A stretch of 64,000 nucleotides of DNA. Source: Cyanobacterium stanieri LEGE 03274. Lineage in GTDB: Bacteria; Cyanobacteriota; Cyanobacteriia; Cyanobacteriales; Cyanobacteriaceae. Position 1 is the first letter of the stretch. Each line of letters opens with the position of its first letter. A model generated the notes under the pieces. It did not search any database and was not told the DNA's origin. It worked only from the letters and a program-made list of their open reading frames with translations. Positions 38,263 to 47,641 of this stretch are shown here, one piece after another. The stretch spans positions 1-64,000 of the forward strand of contig NZ_JADEWC010000014.1 in assembly GCF_015207825.1 (NCBI RefSeq), in the 5' to 3' direction. Position numbers and translations under genes: made by a program.

Positions 38263-39378
38263 ATGTCAACAGAAAACTCAGAGCAAAATTATTCATCTAT
38301 TAAGTACGAAAATACTATTAACCATCAAAATATTGTATCTCAAATCAAAAATCATCAAAGAAAATTAAATGATATTGTCCTACCATACACAAGAAAAATT
38401 TCTTCTATCTTGCCACCAGAAAGAAAAATTGATTCGGAAAAAATCTTTGATGATATAGACGCTCTTTACGATCGCTTTTCTAGTTGGGAAGGAACTATAT
38501 CGAAGAAATTAATACAAGATTGGCTTAATCAATTTGAAACAACTTTAGATAAAAATATTGCTTATTTACTACTTAATAAATTTCAATTTTTTTCTAAAAA
38601 TGATACAGAAAGTGCAACATTAACTTTATACGAAAAACTTATTAATACTCTAAAAGAAAAAGACAATTTAAGAATATTATTTGATCAAGATGCAAAAGCC
38701 AATGTAAAAACTGAGGCAGAAATGGAAAAATGGTTACGACATAGAGTAATTCGATATACAAGATTTCCCTCTCCACCAAAAACATCAGTAGAAAGTCAAG
38801 ATCGTTTATGGGGATTATATGAAAGAATTGTTCTTACTGAAACAAGTTGTCCTGACGGAAGAAAATTTGACTCGTTAGAAAGTCATTTTAAAAAAGCCAA
38901 TTTGGAAACAGATGTATTTGTTTTTATGGATTATACAAACGGATCAGGAAATCAACTTAAAAAATGTATCGGAGAGATTAATAAATTATTAGATCAATAT
39001 CAAAAATATAAACAGTCTTTTTTTGTCTTTCTTTATATTGTTCAATCTGAATTGTTTTCTTTTGATAATATCAATGCTCCTATTAATAGTAAAACTATTT
39101 TTTATGAGAAAATGTTTTATTACAAAGATGCAAAAATAATGCAATTACTTGAACACCACGAAATAACAGAAACCGAATATGATACTTTTATTAAGAAATA
39201 TTGTTCACGTTCATCAGGGAAAGCTGAGACAGGATACCATCAATCAGGCTCATTAACTTGTCATTACTATAGTTGTCCAAACAATACATTGCCTTTTTTT
39301 CATGAAGATAAAAATAATTGGATTCCTCTATTTCCAAATAGTCAAACCCCAAGTGCTACCCGTTATAAGACAAAATAA
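38263..39378 (+). CDS. PRTase-fold effector-like protein (PRTase-CE type)
   Basis: A 371-aa protein from ATG 38263. A TTG at 38215 would extend it into the ATPase gene and is less likely. Near residue 221, VFVFMDYTNGSGNQLKK matches the PRPP-binding loop of phosphoribosyltransferases. The C-terminal block CHYYSCPNNTLPFFHED, ending WIPLFPN, matches the pattern I associate with the PRTase-CE family of bacterial conflict systems. The N-terminal 200 residues are helical. Such domains are thought to attack nucleotides or NAD-like metabolites when triggered. It is probably the effector of the unit. Confidence 0.68.
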   Translation: MSTENSEQNYSSIKYENTINHQNIVSQIKNHQRKLNDIVLPYTRKISSILPPERKIDSEKIFDDIDALYDRFSSWEGTISKKLIQDWLNQFETTLDKNIAYLLLNKFQFFSKNDTESATLTLYEKLINTLKEKDNLRILFDQDAKANVKTEAEMEKWLRHRVIRYTRFPSPPKTSVESQDRLWGLYERIVLTETSCPDGRKFDSLESHFKKANLETDVFVFMDYTNGSGNQLKKCIGEINKLLDQYQKYKQSFFVFLYIVQSELFSFDNINAPINSKTIFYEKMFYYKDAKIMQLLEHHEITETEYDTFIKKYCSRSSGKAETGYHQSGSLTCHYYSCPNNTLPFFHEDKNNWIPLFPNSQTPSATRYKTK

Positions 39379-39547
39379 ATTGAATATTAGCTAAAAGCGA
39401 TCGCCCTGTGCCATATCTTCAACACGATCGCCCAAAGTAACACACTTTCTAAGAGATTTCTGACTCTAACCAACTCAGAACACCACTGATAACCAATATT
39501 TACTATAAGATAAAAATAATCAAAAAATTAAAGATTATAAAGTCATT

Positions 39548-39772
39548 ATGAGTTACCAAAATATTATTACCATAGAATCTGGAAAGCGAAGTGGAAAACC
39601 CTGTATTCGAGGAATGCGTATAACTGTTTACGATATTTTGGAATATTTAGCAGGTGGGATGACAGAAGCAGAAATTCTTGAAGATTTTTCCGAATTAACT
39701 CCTGAAGATATTAAGGCTTGTTTGGCTTTTGCGGCGGATAGAGAGAAAAAATTATTTATGGCATCTTTATGA
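39548..39772 (+). CDS. DUF433-family antitoxin
   Basis: A 74-aa protein typical of DUF433 (VapB-like) antitoxins: GKPCIRGMRITVYDILEYLAGGMTEAEILEDFSELTPEDIKACLAFA is the whole-family signature and forms a helix-turn-helix-type DNA-binding domain. It overlaps the toxin gene by 4 bases (ATGA). It should neutralise the toxin and repress its own promoter. Confidence 0.88.
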   Translation: MSYQNIITIESGKRSGKPCIRGMRITVYDILEYLAGGMTEAEILEDFSELTPEDIKACLAFAADREKKLFMASL

Positions 39773-40101
39773 AATTGTTATTAGATGAAAATTTGTCAGA
39801 TCGAATTATTCATAAAATCATTGATTTGTATCCCGATTCTCACCACGTCAAGACTTTATCCCTCCTCAATACTGATGATTCTCTTATCTGGGAATTTGCC
39901 AAATTTAATGATTTTGTGATTGTTTCTAAAGACTCTGATTTTCACCAACGTAGTTTATTATATGGTCATCCACCAAAATTTATCTATCTTCGTATTGGCA
40001 ATAGCCCCACTTCAAAGATTGTAAAAATTCTAAGGGATAATTTTCCCATTATTAGGGAATTTTATAATAGTGAAACAGAAAGTATTTTGATATTAAGTTA
40101 A
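39769..40101 (+). CDS. PIN-like toxin (DUF5615 type)
   Basis: A 110-aa PIN-like nuclease. The start MKLLLDENLSDRIIHKII carries the first acidic pair, and DDSLIWEFAKFNDFVIVSKDSDFHQRS carries the second acidic cluster of the metal site. The pair with DUF433 is a common chromosomal toxin-antitoxin module in cyanobacteria. The cleaved RNA is unknown. Confidence 0.87.
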   Translation: MKLLLDENLSDRIIHKIIDLYPDSHHVKTLSLLNTDDSLIWEFAKFNDFVIVSKDSDFHQRSLLYGHPPKFIYLRIGNSPTSKIVKILRDNFPIIREFYNSETESILILS

Positions 40102-40269
40102 TTGGGAGCGTTTTTTGGAAGAGCGATCGCCTTTTGGTGGAATTGAGGGATGAAAACCTATAAAATTAACCATTATCTTCACAATTAATGAGTTATTGTA
40201 ATATGGTTTAAACAGTAATATTGGGACATTTTCTATTAAACATATTTTTGCTTTTATCCCAAACTGAAG

Positions 40270-43200
40270 CTAAACATATTCGGCAGGTCTTCTTAATAGA
40301 ATAAAGGGATTACCTGCTATGATGTTATAGCCTGAATATCGACGAAGAGCATCAGCCCTTCCATTAATCCACTCAGGATGATCATCAGTCCATAAAGGAT
40401 GTCGTAAAATTAAAATATCCTTGCGATTACGTCCTTGATGTACAAAACCGATTAAAGAGCCAAATTGCACAGGTGAACCATATCCCAATAGTTGTAAAGT
40501 AGCAGGAATTGGTGCGTTATTGCCTTGTATTAAACGACTCCAAGGATTAGGTTGATTACCCCAAGGTGTTTGTAAATCAATAACAGCATTTGCATTACTC
40601 ACCAATCGAGCCATATCTAAGGCTAACTTCCAATCTAAAACAGGATGGTAGGGTAAATTACGATAATCTTGCAAACATAGATTACAGGAAGTATCACATT
40701 CATCAGCGTGTTTTGACTCTAACCATTTATTAGCAAGAGTATTAACAAGATTAACATCAGCTTGAGCTAATAAACGTTGAAATTCTTGTGGTTGTGCTAG
40801 AAAACGACAATATCCTGCTCCATTTTCTAATTGATCTGATAAAAATCCTTGTCCGATGATATTTCCTGCCGAATCCTGAATAGTTCGCATACCTGCTTGT
40901 AATTCCTGCGGATCAATATCTAATAATGCCGCCGCCCCTACTTGTAACCAAAAAGCAAAAGAATACCATGCCGCCCTTCCTTCGATGCTAGTAGGCGATG
41001 CAGATATACCCGTTTGCCATTGATTAACTGTCACTAACAAAACATCTGTTTTTCTTTTTGATAATAAAGCGATGCGATAACAGTTACCTGAAGCATTAAC
41101 ACGATTGCGATTATTATTATCAGACTGAATAGTATCAGTATCAATAGAATAAACTCCATGTCTGTATTTTCCATCTATTGTTACTCGATCGTAAAAATCA
41201 AAACCTCCTTGCCCACCATTATCATTAACAGAAAGAATCTGATCGTTAAAGGACAATACAGAAGCATTGGTGTTAGCTATTGCCGTACCGTTATTATTTC
41301 CCTGTACTTGATTAGGATTGACACTGAGAGAAGGACGAGTCGATCGAGGTGTCCACTCAAATTGTCCGTCATAATCTTGGGGATTGAGATCTGTTAGAAA
41401 GCCTTTCGGTTCTCTAGCATCAAGATAACGCATTTCATTTGCTCCACAAACAGGACATTGAGTTATAGGTGGTTCTAATCCTCCTTGAGGTGGTTGATTC
41501 AAGATATTTTGAGGGAAAACAACCGCCTGACAATTACGACATAAGCCGATGGATTCATTTCCTTGAGTTAAATCAGGATATAAACCTGCTTGAGTACCAA
41601 CTTGATTACCTTGAGGAATAAACTGCACCACCCCACAGGCATTGTGAACTTCCTTATCTTTAACAGTTTGTGAGTTAGGGGCAAATTGACTTAAAGCTAT
41701 ATCTAAATTGCGATCGACTGTTCCTGTTTCAGGGGGCCACTCATGACCACTTGGGGGGAGCTTAGTATACAGTAATCGTACCCTCGTGGGAAAACCAAAC
41801 ATAGGTAATAATCCTGCATTAGCTAACCTTTCGCTAATTTGATCTTGGGTATAGGATTGATCATTAACTACAGTGTCAATTTCTGATACTAAATTGTTGT
41901 GTAAATAATCTAAGATTTCTTTGTCACTAGCATGAGTTAAATTGGTTTCTAATCTTAAAGCATTAGCTACTGCTAGAATGACAGACTTATTATTAATATC
42001 ATCTAACCAATTTTGTATTTCTGAGCGACAGGTCATCCAATCGCCCACTTTCCCAAATTCACCATGAACACTATCTGTCCTACTACTATCACTTAATCCT
42101 ATTCGATTAGCGTGTAAACTTTGTTTTGCCCAAGGAAATGCTTGTCGTAAAACCTCTTTAATTAAAACTCTGCGGAAAATTTCATAACTTCGCATATCCA
42201 CATAGGGAGCAGGGGGTGGATCTCCTGTCATACTTTCAAGACGTTGAAAATAAAAATCATCGTGATTACGCCCTCGACAAAAAGTAACTGCTAAAGATAC
42301 TCCAGCTGATCGCCTTCCAGCTCGTCCCACTCTTTGTTGATAGTTAAAGCGACGAGGAGGCATATTTGCCATCATAACCGCTAACAATGACCCTATATCC
42401 ACTCCTGCTTCCATAGTGGTAGTCACGCTTAATAAATCAATACCTTGTACACGGGCAATTTCATCATTAATGAATATATCTTGAAACCATCTTTGTCTTA
42501 TTAGGCGATCGCCTTTATCTGTTTGTCCCGTTAATTCAGCCGCATTCATCCGAAAAGCTGTACCTGCTTCCTCAGATAAATAATTATAGTAATCAAAATC
42601 GCTAGTAGTTTGACTAGGGGTTAATGGTTGAATCGGAGCATTTTGACTTTGAGTGCTATTACAAACTGGGCAAATTCCTGCCGCAGGATGAAGATAAAAG
42701 GCATTACATTGATTGCATCTATATCCTTGACGCTGACCATTATTATTAACAGCTGGAGGAGGTACAAGGTATAGTTTATTAGAATTAAGCACTATTCCAT
42801 TATTGCTAGGAAGACCAACATCTGATAATTGTTGTTCGACATCTTGAGGAAGTAAATTAGTACGTTCGACATATCTACGGGCAAATCCTCTTAAAGATCG
42901 ATCATTTCCTGAATAAAAAGTATTACTACTAAAATTATGAAGTTTTCTAACACCTAATTCTCGAATAACCGCATTAACTGCTTCAATTAATTTTGCACTA
43001 GGATTACCATTAGGTTGATAACTAACCCATCCTTGTCCTAAACCTTCCAAAGTTCTAGCAATATGAGGAAACAGTGCATACATTAATTCTTCGGTTAATT
43101 TTGCTTCCATGAGTTGAATATGGCGATTCTGTTCTGGACTAGCAGGATAAATGGGAATTGCATTATTTTCCTTCCATTGATAACAGTTAAACCACAAATA

Positions 43201-46089
43201 TTCTTCTTTACCTCTACCCTGTCCAACATAATATTTCAATACATCTCGACTAGAACCACCTGGGCAAATACCATAGTTCAATAAATCATCTTTAACTTTT
43301 TTGACTAAATCTTGCAATGCCACTCTATCTGGATAACGTCGAAGTAAATCTTCCCATTCATTTTTCGCTTGTTGATTTGTGGGCATCCTGTTTCTAAGCC
43401 AACGTTGTGCCACCGCATCTAAAATTTCATTGGTATTAGCAAACTGATTAGCTCTATTTTGGTAATCTCGTTTCGTTTTTTCATCTATGGGTTGACAAAT
43501 TGCTTTATATAGATTGGAATTTAAAGCCAGTAATTTATTTAAAATGTCTGATTTATCATCACATTCTATTTTTAAATAAGCCACTAAATCCAGCCAATAA
43601 TCGTTAAAAGATTGAATTAAAATCGATCGTGCCATATCTCGATAATGATCTCGTTCCATACCTGCCGATAACTTAGCGGCATCCTGACGACTATCTGAAA
43701 AAATAACTAATTTACGAGACGATCGTTGATTACGCTCTGGTTGGGGCATTTCTCGCAGTAAACCACTAGCAATTACCTGACAAGCCTTTTGGAAACCTGT
43801 CCGATGAAAACGCAAAGGTGTAGGAAATTTATCCCGTCTTCCATAATCAGCATCACAACGAGGACATTTACTCGGTAAAGCTCTTTCATCTGGATGATTA
43901 CTATTTCTAGTACCCACTTTATATAACCAACCTGCAATCTCATTTTGCTGAGGTTGAGTATTACTTATTTCAATTATACCTGTTGTTTGATTTAATTTGG
44001 CTCTCACCCAACTTCTTCTGATACCATTGAGTGTCCAATTACTCGATTGTGGTTGAGTATTCCACGCAGGATTGTCATGAGGTAAAGGCCAGAAAAGTCG
44101 ATAGTTTCCATAGCGTTGATTTTGGGCAAGTTTATCTGGTACACCTTCTAAATCAGCTTGATCTGGTGTTAATATTTCCACACTCCTACGACCAATTTGA
44201 CGAGTAGTTTTGTAACCGCCTAAAAATACTTCGCCACAAACTTCACAAATAATTAAATCTAAAACACGAGAACCACAGGAACAACTTAAACGGTGAGTAG
44301 AATGAATTGCACCAATAGAAGGGCGATTAGGATTATTTTGTCGAGCATTTACATCCACATTATGATCTGTACAATTAGGATTGGTACAAGCCCAAAGATT
44401 TTGTAAATTATGGAAGAACAAATGACCTCTAACGGGGAGGGGCGATCGCCCGTTGCTCAACTTGGACATGGATAATGCCAGTAGTAAACCCCGTAAAGCA
44501 TCAGAAACAAAACCATTTCGATTAGCATTAGGAAATAGCTGATGATCTAAATCCATTAAATGATGGTCATTATTTTTTACCTTTGCCGCCCTTACTGTGG
44601 GAGTTTGGCTGAACTGTAATTGGCGATCTATTTCTACACAAGCATCTTTAACTGCATTAGGTACACCGATTCTATCTAAAGCCGAACCCAGAGCTTCTTT
44701 TACATCCATTGTTGACTGTGGAAAGCCAAGACTACTCGTTAAAGTAAGCATCGCCTGACGTATTTCAGAACCCTTTTGAGTGCTACGATCAGGATCATCT
44801 GGTTGTGTCATCGGTCGAAAAGGATCTGGTTGTACTGCTTGAGCAAAGTTAACAAAAGCATTAGCATAAGGGGATACAGACAATCTTGAACCTGTTTGAG
44901 GTATTTGCTGAATACCTGTAATAAACTCAAAATTATCCCTACCGAAAAACTCCCTTAAAAATTTACGTCCTTGCTCAGAATCATCTAAACTTGCTGTGGT
45001 TGTTAAAACTCTTAACTGAGGAGAATCAGCCGTTAAACCTAAACGAGAATAAAGTAACCGTAAAATATAAGCAACTTCAGTACCCGGTGTACCTCGATAA
45101 GCGTGTAATTCGTCAATAATTAAGAAAAATTGATTTTCTTTGTCACTTGCCAACCAATCACGAGTAACCTCAAAAATATTATCCTCAATACTCCGCATCA
45201 TCATAATATTGAGCATGGAATAGTTAGTAATGAGAATATCTGGAGGTGTATCCTGCATATCCCACCGTGACCACATTTCCCCACCATCTAGCTGGGGAAA
45301 ATAGTAAAGTAAATCAGGGTCATTAATTTGTTGTATCTGTTGCCATTCTTCCTCTCTTTCTTGTAACTCTCTTCTTAATTTTCTTACACTGTTAGGATTT
45401 TCTGCTCCAGATACAGCCGTTTGCCCCGTATAGCGTCCAAAAGTAATACGGTTTGTGCCTCTATTAATATCTAACCAATTATGAATTTGAGGGGCTTCTA
45501 GGGCTTGTCTTAAGCGTCTGAGTTGGTCTTCAACTAAAGCATTCAAAGGATATAAAATTAAGGCTCTCAGGGCTTTTGGTCGTGTAGTATGAGTCCATTG
45601 AGGGATTCTATTTTTACTGGGATTAACAGATTCATCCCACCAACGATGATTACTCGGCGGATTCTGATTCGGTTGCCATTTTTGGGAATCTTTAGCCAAT
45701 TGTGCTAGTAAAGGGAGTAAAAAACATTCGGTTTTACCTGAGCCTGTCCCCGTTGTTACAACTATATCTTTCTTTTGATTAATGACAGCATCTAAACTTT
45801 GCCATTGATGTTGATAAAGTTGGATATTACTATCAAAAATTGTTTGTCCTAAATGAGCTAAATCTTGATATTGTGAAGGTAATTGATTCGCCACATCTTT
45901 TAAAGTTTTACCTGATGACGGATAAGTCGGTACAGGTTCAATTAACGGTGGTTGACTTAAGATACCGGGTTGTTGCAAGATGCGATCGCGCTCCCTTGCT
46001 AAACTTTGATACCGCAGAGGAAATGCACTTTTAATATAAAGCTGATAGATTCTTTCTAATCGTTGATACGCACCAATTACATCATACAT
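40270..46089 (-). CDS. Giant DEAD/DEAH helicase with DUF1998-type C-terminus (DruE-like)
   Basis: A 1939-aa superfamily 2 helicase from ATG 46089. An in-frame ATG at 46134 adds 15 residues encoded by a dispersed palindrome and is unlikely. Walker A VVTTGTGSGKTECF is near residue 113, the DELH box LIIDELHAYRG near 323, and motif VI QQRVGRAGRRS near 1253. Several CxxC knuckles follow, and the C-terminus has the cysteine cluster ADECDTSCNLCLQDYRNLP typical of DUF1998. Size and build match Druantia DruE. DpdJ or a DrmA-DrmB fusion are alternatives. It is last in a three-gene operon. Confidence 0.72.
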   Translation of the reverse strand: MYDVIGAYQRLERIYQLYIKSAFPLRYQSLARERDRILQQPGILSQPPLIEPVPTYPSSGKTLKDVANQLPSQYQDLAHLGQTIFDSNIQLYQHQWQSLDAVINQKKDIVVTTGTGSGKTECFLLPLLAQLAKDSQKWQPNQNPPSNHRWWDESVNPSKNRIPQWTHTTRPKALRALILYPLNALVEDQLRRLRQALEAPQIHNWLDINRGTNRITFGRYTGQTAVSGAENPNSVRKLRRELQEREEEWQQIQQINDPDLLYYFPQLDGGEMWSRWDMQDTPPDILITNYSMLNIMMMRSIEDNIFEVTRDWLASDKENQFFLIIDELHAYRGTPGTEVAYILRLLYSRLGLTADSPQLRVLTTTASLDDSEQGRKFLREFFGRDNFEFITGIQQIPQTGSRLSVSPYANAFVNFAQAVQPDPFRPMTQPDDPDRSTQKGSEIRQAMLTLTSSLGFPQSTMDVKEALGSALDRIGVPNAVKDACVEIDRQLQFSQTPTVRAAKVKNNDHHLMDLDHQLFPNANRNGFVSDALRGLLLALSMSKLSNGRSPLPVRGHLFFHNLQNLWACTNPNCTDHNVDVNARQNNPNRPSIGAIHSTHRLSCSCGSRVLDLIICEVCGEVFLGGYKTTRQIGRRSVEILTPDQADLEGVPDKLAQNQRYGNYRLFWPLPHDNPAWNTQPQSSNWTLNGIRRSWVRAKLNQTTGIIEISNTQPQQNEIAGWLYKVGTRNSNHPDERALPSKCPRCDADYGRRDKFPTPLRFHRTGFQKACQVIASGLLREMPQPERNQRSSRKLVIFSDSRQDAAKLSAGMERDHYRDMARSILIQSFNDYWLDLVAYLKIECDDKSDILNKLLALNSNLYKAICQPIDEKTKRDYQNRANQFANTNEILDAVAQRWLRNRMPTNQQAKNEWEDLLRRYPDRVALQDLVKKVKDDLLNYGICPGGSSRDVLKYYVGQGRGKEEYLWFNCYQWKENNAIPIYPASPEQNRHIQLMEAKLTEELMYALFPHIARTLEGLGQGWVSYQPNGNPSAKLIEAVNAVIRELGVRKLHNFSSNTFYSGNDRSLRGFARRYVERTNLLPQDVEQQLSDVGLPSNNGIVLNSNKLYLVPPPAVNNNGQRQGYRCNQCNAFYLHPAAGICPVCNSTQSQNAPIQPLTPSQTTSDFDYYNYLSEEAGTAFRMNAAELTGQTDKGDRLIRQRWFQDIFINDEIARVQGIDLLSVTTTMEAGVDIGSLLAVMMANMPPRRFNYQQRVGRAGRRSAGVSLAVTFCRGRNHDDFYFQRLESMTGDPPPAPYVDMRSYEIFRRVLIKEVLRQAFPWAKQSLHANRIGLSDSSRTDSVHGEFGKVGDWMTCRSEIQNWLDDINNKSVILAVANALRLETNLTHASDKEILDYLHNNLVSEIDTVVNDQSYTQDQISERLANAGLLPMFGFPTRVRLLYTKLPPSGHEWPPETGTVDRNLDIALSQFAPNSQTVKDKEVHNACGVVQFIPQGNQVGTQAGLYPDLTQGNESIGLCRNCQAVVFPQNILNQPPQGGLEPPITQCPVCGANEMRYLDAREPKGFLTDLNPQDYDGQFEWTPRSTRPSLSVNPNQVQGNNNGTAIANTNASVLSFNDQILSVNDNGGQGGFDFYDRVTIDGKYRHGVYSIDTDTIQSDNNNRNRVNASGNCYRIALLSKRKTDVLLVTVNQWQTGISASPTSIEGRAAWYSFAFWLQVGAAALLDIDPQELQAGMRTIQDSAGNIIGQGFLSDQLENGAGYCRFLAQPQEFQRLLAQADVNLVNTLANKWLESKHADECDTSCNLCLQDYRNLPYHPVLDWKLALDMARLVSNANAVIDLQTPWGNQPNPWSRLIQGNNAPIPATLQLLGYGSPVQFGSLIGFVHQGRNRKDILILRHPLWTDDHPEWINGRADALRRYSGYNIIAGNPFILLRRPAEYV

Positions 46090-46115
46090 TTTTTGATCCC
46101 TCAAAATTATAGTAG

Positions 46116-46132
46116 GGTGGGCATTGCCCACC
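46116..46132. repeat. Palindrome GGTGGGCATTGCCCACC
   Basis: Dispersed palindrome, also found as GGTGGGCAATACCCACC at 62197-62213 and partly at 4392-4407. The TAGGG-side flank is shared by the first two. It lies between the helicase start and the preceding gene of its operon. Confidence 0.6.
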
Positions 46133-46183
46133 ATATCACTGAAAATTAGGACTAAAGTCTTTACTACGAACTAAAATAAGTAA

Positions 46184-47629
46184 CTATGTAGAGTCGATCA
46201 ATAAGGGTTGTGATAGCGATAATTTTTTGATTAATATATCTAATAATTGTTCGCTAATATTTTCGTAAATTAACCAGATATTCTCGTCTTCTGTTTTGCT
46301 ATAACTAGGTAAAATTCCACTAGATAAAACTAACAATCGTTCATACAATTCTGGTAATCTTTGACTGTAAGGAATAGCTAAACGCTTCTTATTAACATCA
46401 TATTTCCATAAAATAGGCTCATTATTTTTCTTTAAAGTTAAAAATCTTAAACCATACCAATTCCCTTGTTTAAAATATTGCTTATCTCGATCATAAAATA
46501 AAGTTGCAACCGGTTTTATCTTCAAAGAATTGATAGCATCTAAAGATTTTTCTTGATTATGTTTGAACATTTGGTACATTCCCGTTTTATCTGGATTTAA
46601 ACAGTCAGTAAAATCATTATTAACTAAATATTTCCAATCATATAAACTAGGTATAATACCTAGCAAAGTCGGTAAATTCTCAAACCATTGCTCAAAATTA
46701 GGTAGATTTTCTAATTGACAAATAGTTAAATCAGAATAATAAATTACCAAATTATATCTGGTCTTAATCTCTTGAATAATATTTTTAAGATCAAGACTGT
46801 GGTTAAATTTTATTTCTATGGTATAAGGAGCATTTTTTAAGGGGTGAGAACTATATATTATCTCACCATAGTTTGTCAAAATTGATATTAATTTTTGGTT
46901 TCTTTGCCCACATAAAATAAATTTTTCTTCTTCTGAATTAGATAATATTTTGATGATAATAGGAGGATTAATAAAACATTTTTTGCCATCATCAGATATT
47001 TCAATATGACCTAATAATTTTAATCTTCTGATAATTCTTTGAGGATTTTTTAAGTTTAATAACTCACAAGTTTGCTTAAATAATTGCCAACTACAATTGC
47101 CAATGCTACTTAACCAGTATAATAGATGTTGATATTTTTTTTCTTCTGATCCATTAAGTAAATAAGCAGGAGTAAAATCAAAGGTAAAAGGATTACTTTG
47201 TATATCTTTTTCTTGATTCTTTTGATAGGGAATAGGATTAGTATAATCTAAAACATCATGGGCATTTCCTACCATTGATTTAATTTGTTCATAACTAAAA
47301 TTATTAGGAGTTCCTTTAGGGACTGCTGGATAATAAAAATACGATAACACTAATATTTTATCTTTAAACTGTTGATATTTAATTTTTAATTGTGGATTAT
47401 CTACATTATCAATTGCTAGAAAAAAGTAAAATGAGCCTCTCTTATTCTTTTTATCTTTTTTCTCTACCCTTAATAAAGGAATTAGTTTACTTAAATCATA
47501 TTCATTAATTTGCTGAGAGATAACTTCTATTAATTTTTGTGCATCTCCTTTATAACAAAATCCAAGATAATATCTACCTTTCGGATTATTCTTTTGTCTA
47601 TTGTTTAATGAAGTTCTTTGATTCAGCAT
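46184..47629 (-). CDS. Unknown 481-aa protein of the helicase operon
   Basis: Middle gene of the operon, 12 bases after the 564-aa gene and 94 bases before the helicase ATG. The N-terminal third has alternating strands (KGRYYLGFCYKGDAQKLIEV, then GSFYFFLAIDNVDN). A central winged-helix region reads PQRIIRRLKLLGHIEISDDGKKCFI. The C-terminus has WYGLRFLTLKKNNEPILWKY and a helical tail. No catalytic motif stands out. By position it may correspond to one of the unknown Druantia subunits, but I cannot match it to a named family. Confidence 0.55.
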   Translation of the reverse strand: MLNQRTSLNNRQKNNPKGRYYLGFCYKGDAQKLIEVISQQINEYDLSKLIPLLRVEKKDKKNKRGSFYFFLAIDNVDNPQLKIKYQQFKDKILVLSYFYYPAVPKGTPNNFSYEQIKSMVGNAHDVLDYTNPIPYQKNQEKDIQSNPFTFDFTPAYLLNGSEEKKYQHLLYWLSSIGNCSWQLFKQTCELLNLKNPQRIIRRLKLLGHIEISDDGKKCFINPPIIIKILSNSEEEKFILCGQRNQKLISILTNYGEIIYSSHPLKNAPYTIEIKFNHSLDLKNIIQEIKTRYNLVIYYSDLTICQLENLPNFEQWFENLPTLLGIIPSLYDWKYLVNNDFTDCLNPDKTGMYQMFKHNQEKSLDAINSLKIKPVATLFYDRDKQYFKQGNWYGLRFLTLKKNNEPILWKYDVNKKRLAIPYSQRLPELYERLLVLSSGILPSYSKTEDENIWLIYENISEQLLDILIKKLSLSQPLLIDST

Positions 47630-47641
47630 ATTTTTGAGAAT

